From: UBA4416 sp044340865
GTDB lineage: Bacteria; Bacteroidota; Bacteroidia; B-17B0; Aurantibacillaceae
DNA: 10,521 nucleotides
Assembly (NCBI GenBank): GCA_044340865.1
Contig: JBIISW010000091.1
Location: 1-10,521, forward strand
Reading direction: 5' to 3'
Shown here: one piece after another, positions 7,463 through 10,521 of the stretch
Numbering within the stretch: the stretch's first letter is position 1
Layout: each line of letters starts with the position of its first letter
Translations under genes and position numbers: made by a program
Notes under the pieces: generated by a model
Seen by the model: the letters and a program-made list of their open reading frames with translations, nothing else
The model's database searches: none
What the model was told of the DNA's origin: nothing

Positions 7463-8029
7463 ATGCATGACATAGAACCTTTTTATAATTGGCAACATTT
7501 ATACATCGCTGCCGAAGATGAAAACTCTCCTTTTTATGGAACAGAATATAGTGAGTTCACTTTCAGTAATACCGTTTATAATTATTACATCCATCCACAA
7601 TGGGATGATATGGGAAGCGAAACACTGTATCTCAAAATTATTTTTGTTGATTACGATGAAGGCTTCGCATTTATAGAATTAATAGGGGAATGGAATGACA
7701 CGATTAACAATGATATCATGCTTTTAAAAAGAGATATCATGGATGAACTATTGCATCATAAAATTAATAAGTTTATTGTAATTGGTGAAAACGTTCTCAA
7801 TTTTCATGCATCCGATGATTCATATTACGAAGAATGGTTTGAAGATGTGGAAGATGGTTGGATAGTGTTTTTAAATTTCAGAGATCATATTTTAAAAGAG
7901 TTTAAATCTTCAGGCTTAGATTATTATTTTAATTCTGGTGGAGAATTAAATGATTTCGAATGGCGAAAATTTTCTCCAGGACAAGCGTTTGGCAACATTG
8001 AAAAAATAATAAACAAACGACTTCAATAA
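7463..8029 (+). CDS. Acidic, aromatic-rich protein of unknown function
   Basis: I do not recognise this 188-residue protein. It has no signal peptide, no membrane segment and no cysteine. It is strongly acidic, with roughly two to three times as many D/E as K/R, and rich in aromatics (13 Tyr and 6 Trp by my count). An acidic cluster, DDSYYEEWFEDVEDGW, lies at 118-133. The pattern reads as alternating strands and helices: strands near LKIIFVDY, GFAFIELIG, KFIVIGENVLNF and GWIVFLNF, with a helix of about 20 residues around LLKRDIMDELL. A small alpha/beta fold, perhaps STAS-like, is possible, but that is a guess from the pattern. It closes the recF run, 31 bases after the exonuclease stop, and a 186-base gap follows it. 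Normal-looking codon use and the full-length frame make it a convincing gene. Confidence 0.85.
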   Translation: MHDIEPFYNWQHLYIAAEDENSPFYGTEYSEFTFSNTVYNYYIHPQWDDMGSETLYLKIIFVDYDEGFAFIELIGEWNDTINNDIMLLKRDIMDELLHHKINKFIVIGENVLNFHASDDSYYEEWFEDVEDGWIVFLNFRDHILKEFKSSGLDYYFNSGGELNDFEWRKFSPGQAFGNIEKIINKRLQ

Positions 8030-8050
8030 AGACTAAAATCAATTCTCTTT

Positions 8051-8083
8051 TAAAAAATATACAGAAACGTTTTTATTTTTTTA
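8051..8083 (+). terminator. Weak candidate 3' end of the recF run
   Basis: TAAAAAATA (8051-8059) can pair with TATTTTTTTA (8074-8083), leaving one bulged T. The 3' arm itself is T-rich. The stem is only A-T pairs and the whole gap (8030-8215) is very AT-rich, so this may be chance. No stronger terminator lies between the acidic gene and the exporter. The same gap must hold any promoter for the exporter; the best -7-like match, TGCATTTG at 8174-8181, has one mismatch and no TTG at the right distance. Confidence 0.2.
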
Positions 8084-8215
8084 TGGTTATTTATTTCAAT
8101 TTAACATAAAATAAACTTACTTTTAAACTTCTTAAAAACAAAACATAGAAGCAGATGAGTGGCTTACTATTGTTGCATTTGTATTGAAAAACTGAACTAA
8201 ATTAAAAAACTAATT

Positions 8216-10521
8216 ATGTGGAAAAAATTTGCAAGCCTTTTATTACGAAATAAACTGATTTTCACATCAATTATTCTTTTAATTAGTGGCATCATGGGTT
8301 ATGAAGCTTCTAAAATTGAATTGTCTTACGAATTCGCTAAAATACTTCCAGACAATGACCCAACATTTATAGATTATAAAAACTTTAAAAAACAGTTTGG
8401 TGAAGATGGCAACGTCATGGTTGTTGGATTTCAGGATAAAGATTTTTTTACACTTAATAAATTTAATGATTGGTATCACTTAAGTAAATCCATCAAAATC
8501 ATTAATGGCATTAAAGAAGTTTTATCAGTTCCAACCACTTTTAAAATTGTAAGAAATGATAGTTTAGAAAAAATGGAATTCTTACCGTTAATTTCTAAAA
8601 TACCAACCACACAAGCAGAAGTTGATAGTATTAAAACAACATTTTTAAACATGCCGTTTTATGATGGCTTAGTGTACAATAAAAAAAATGGGGCTGTATT
8701 AATGGCCATCACTTTTAATAAAAGTTCGTTGAATTCAAAACGACGTTTAGATATTGTGAAAGAAATAAAAGTATTAACTGAAGCGTTTTCACAAAAGCAT
8801 AACATTGATGTACATTACTCTGGCATGCCTTACATTCGATCGCAAATGATGGAAAAAATTTCGCATGAAATGACTTTATTTTTAATACTTGCTGTTTTAA
8901 TCACTGGACTAATTTTATGGATGTTTTTTAGATCAGGCATGAACGTATTTTTTTCGCTTGTTATTGTAGCGGTAGGCGTTATTTGGTCTGTTGGCTTACT
9001 AGAATTGTTTGGTTATAAGATTACTGTTTTAACGGGTCTGATTGCGCCACTCATTATGGTTATTGGAATTCCAAATTGTGTGTTTTTAATTAATAAATAC
9101 CAAAGCGAATATCTGTTACACAAAAATAAAATCAAAGCTTTGGCACGAATGATTGAGACGATTGGCGTTACTTTATTTTTAGCTAATGTTACAACAGCCA
9201 TTGGTTTTGGTGTACTATACTTTACAAATAGCGCTATGTTGGTAGAATTTGGCGTAGTGGCAGGAATCAGCGTCCTTACAACTTATATCATCACCCTTAT
9301 TTTAATCCCCGTTTTATTATATGCATTACCCGTGCCTAAAACAAAACAAACAAAACATTTAGAAGGGAAACGAATCAATGCACTTCTATCAAAAATAGAC
9401 CAATGGGTTCAATTTAAAAGACCGATTATTTATACCGTTACAACCATCATTACCATCATTTCCATATTTGGATTGGTGCGTGTAAATATTGAAGGTTATG
9501 TAGTAGACGACCTTCCAAAAAACGATCCTATTTATACAGATCTTCATTTCTTTGAAAAATCATTTAATGGTGTGTTACCTTTTGAAGTATCGATTGATAC
9601 TAAAAAAGAAAATGGATTGTTTACAGAAAATGCAAAGACACTCTATAAAATAAAAGCTTTAGAAGCTACTTTTAGTAATTATCCTGAATTTTCAAAACCA
9701 TTATCTATAGTTGGTGCCATTAAATTTTCTTACCAAGCTTATAAAGGCGGTAATCCTAAATACTATAAATTTCCATCAGTAACCGACTTAAAGAAATTAT
9801 CTGATTACTCAGGTTCGATTGATAACCAAAACGGAAAAATGAAATCATTTATTGATAGCTCAAAAAGTATAACGCGGGTTAGTTTTCAAATGGCTGATAT
9901 TGGATCGGAACGAATCAAACAATTGGTTACAGACATTAAGCCAAAGGTAGATTCCATTTTCGACCCTAAAGACTATAAAGTTAGCCTCACTGGTCACAGT
10001 CTTGTGTTTTTAAAAAGTAACGATTATCTACTTGATAATTTATTTGAAAGTTTATTGATTGAAATACTATTAATTGCATTGGTTGGAATGATCTTATTTA
10101 GATCCGTAAGTATCATTGTACTATCTAAAATACCGTGCTTAATTCCTTTAGTAATAACAGCAGGTATCATGGGCTTTTTAGGCATACGATTTAAACCATC
10201 CACTATTTTAATTTTTAGTATTGCGTTTGGTATTTCATCTGACGGCACCGTTTATTTACTGACTAAATACAGACAAGAATTATTAAAAACTAACGGAAAT
10301 GCCACTTTAGCTATTTCTAATGCTATTAAAGATACTGGCTTAAGTATGATTTACACCTCCGTCATTTTATTTTTCGGATTCTCTATATTTTCAGTTTCAA
10401 GTTTTGGAGGAACAGCCGCTTTAGGTATTTTAATTTCGTTAACCTTATTAATTTCCTTATTTACTAATTTGATTTTGTTGCCAGCTATTTTACTTTCTAT
10501 CAATAGTAAAAAGCAACGTAA
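8216..10521 (+). CDS. MMPL/RND superfamily exporter, stop codon outside window
   Basis: This is an inner-membrane exporter of the MMPL / COG1033 branch of the RND superfamily, expected to move lipids or other hydrophobic molecules using the proton gradient; the substrate is unknown. The frame is open from the ATG at 8216 (in-frame TAA at 8198-8200, so no earlier start) to the window end: 768 codons plus two bases. The layout is the classic internal duplication. There is one membrane helix at about 13-29, a periplasmic domain to about 218, five helices to about 370, then a second set with TM7 near 400, a second periplasmic domain, and five more helices. All 12 expected helices are present, and the last residues (SINSKKQR) look like a short cytoplasmic tail, so little is missing. 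The second half has GISSDG with D676, the usual proton-relay position. The first half has GIPNC (284-288) with Asn at the equivalent place. Confidence 0.9.
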   Translation, partial: MWKKFASLLLRNKLIFTSIILLISGIMGYEASKIELSYEFAKILPDNDPTFIDYKNFKKQFGEDGNVMVVGFQDKDFFTLNKFNDWYHLSKSIKIINGIKEVLSVPTTFKIVRNDSLEKMEFLPLISKIPTTQAEVDSIKTTFLNMPFYDGLVYNKKNGAVLMAITFNKSSLNSKRRLDIVKEIKVLTEAFSQKHNIDVHYSGMPYIRSQMMEKISHEMTLFLILAVLITGLILWMFFRSGMNVFFSLVIVAVGVIWSVGLLELFGYKITVLTGLIAPLIMVIGIPNCVFLINKYQSEYLLHKNKIKALARMIETIGVTLFLANVTTAIGFGVLYFTNSAMLVEFGVVAGISVLTTYIITLILIPVLLYALPVPKTKQTKHLEGKRINALLSKIDQWVQFKRPIIYTVTTIITIISIFGLVRVNIEGYVVDDLPKNDPIYTDLHFFEKSFNGVLPFEVSIDTKKENGLFTENAKTLYKIKALEATFSNYPEFSKPLSIVGAIKFSYQAYKGGNPKYYKFPSVTDLKKLSDYSGSIDNQNGKMKSFIDSSKSITRVSFQMADIGSERIKQLVTDIKPKVDSIFDPKDYKVSLTGHSLVFLKSNDYLLDNLFESLLIEILLIALVGMILFRSVSIIVLSKIPCLIPLVITAGIMGFLGIRFKPSTILIFSIAFGISSDGTVYLLTKYRQELLKTNGNATLAISNAIKDTGLSMIYTSVILFFGFSIFSVSSFGGTAALGILISLTLLISLFTNLILLPAILLSINSKKQR

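Noticed and set aside
8155..8187. Ten-codon open frame (MSGLLLLHLY) ahead of the exporter, possibly a leucine leader peptide
   Set aside because: Five leucines in ten codons is eye-catching, but no attenuator-like hairpin with a T run follows, the exporter has no evident tie to leucine, and such a short frame is expected by chance.
1..10521. CRISPR array, tRNA/rRNA, insertion sequence, toxin-antitoxin or defence system
   Set aside because: I saw no regular direct repeats with spacers, no cloverleaf-like sequence, no transposase or terminal repeats, and no defence-gene motifs; the coding content is housekeeping and envelope genes.

Overview
The window looks like Bacteroidota (Flavobacteriia-like or a relative). 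The DNA is AT-rich. Start codons are preceded by A-rich leaders with no clear Shine-Dalgarno sequence. The best promoter matches are of the TAnnTTTG (-7) type. The protein set is also typical: an M23 peptidase with a long C-terminal beta-rich region, an Hsp15-like S4 protein, recF with a short DUF721 gene, a long-form IspH, and an MMPL/RND exporter. Genus cannot be fixed from the sequence alone.

Layout. (1) Bases 1-1657, minus strand: the first 552 codons of a very long coiled-coil protein that runs off the left edge. It contains a regular 11-residue repeat. (2) Bases 1835-3487, plus strand: an exported M23 (LytM-type) metallopeptidase, divergent from the coiled-coil gene. (3) Bases 3497-3880, minus strand: an S4-domain RNA-binding protein, convergent with the peptidase. 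The two stop codons sit in the two arms of one small inverted repeat. (4) Bases 3991-8029, plus strand: a tight five-gene run, recF, DUF721 (DciA-like), ispH, a DEDDh 3'-5' exonuclease with a C-terminal FGKHKGK module, and an acidic, aromatic-rich protein of unknown function. Gaps are -8, 3, 14 and 31 bases, so one transcript is likely. (5) Bases 8216-10521, plus strand: an MMPL/RND-type exporter, essentially complete but lacking its stop codon because the window ends.

How the genes fit together. This is mostly chromosomal housekeeping: DNA repair and replication (RecF, DUF721, exonuclease), isoprenoid precursor synthesis (IspH), ribosome rescue (S4 protein), and cell envelope (M23 peptidase, RND exporter). 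I see no mobile element, CRISPR array, tRNA, rRNA, toxin-antitoxin pair or defence island. I do not claim a new multi-gene system. The least explained items are the hendecad coiled-coil protein and the acidic 188-residue protein that ends the recF run.
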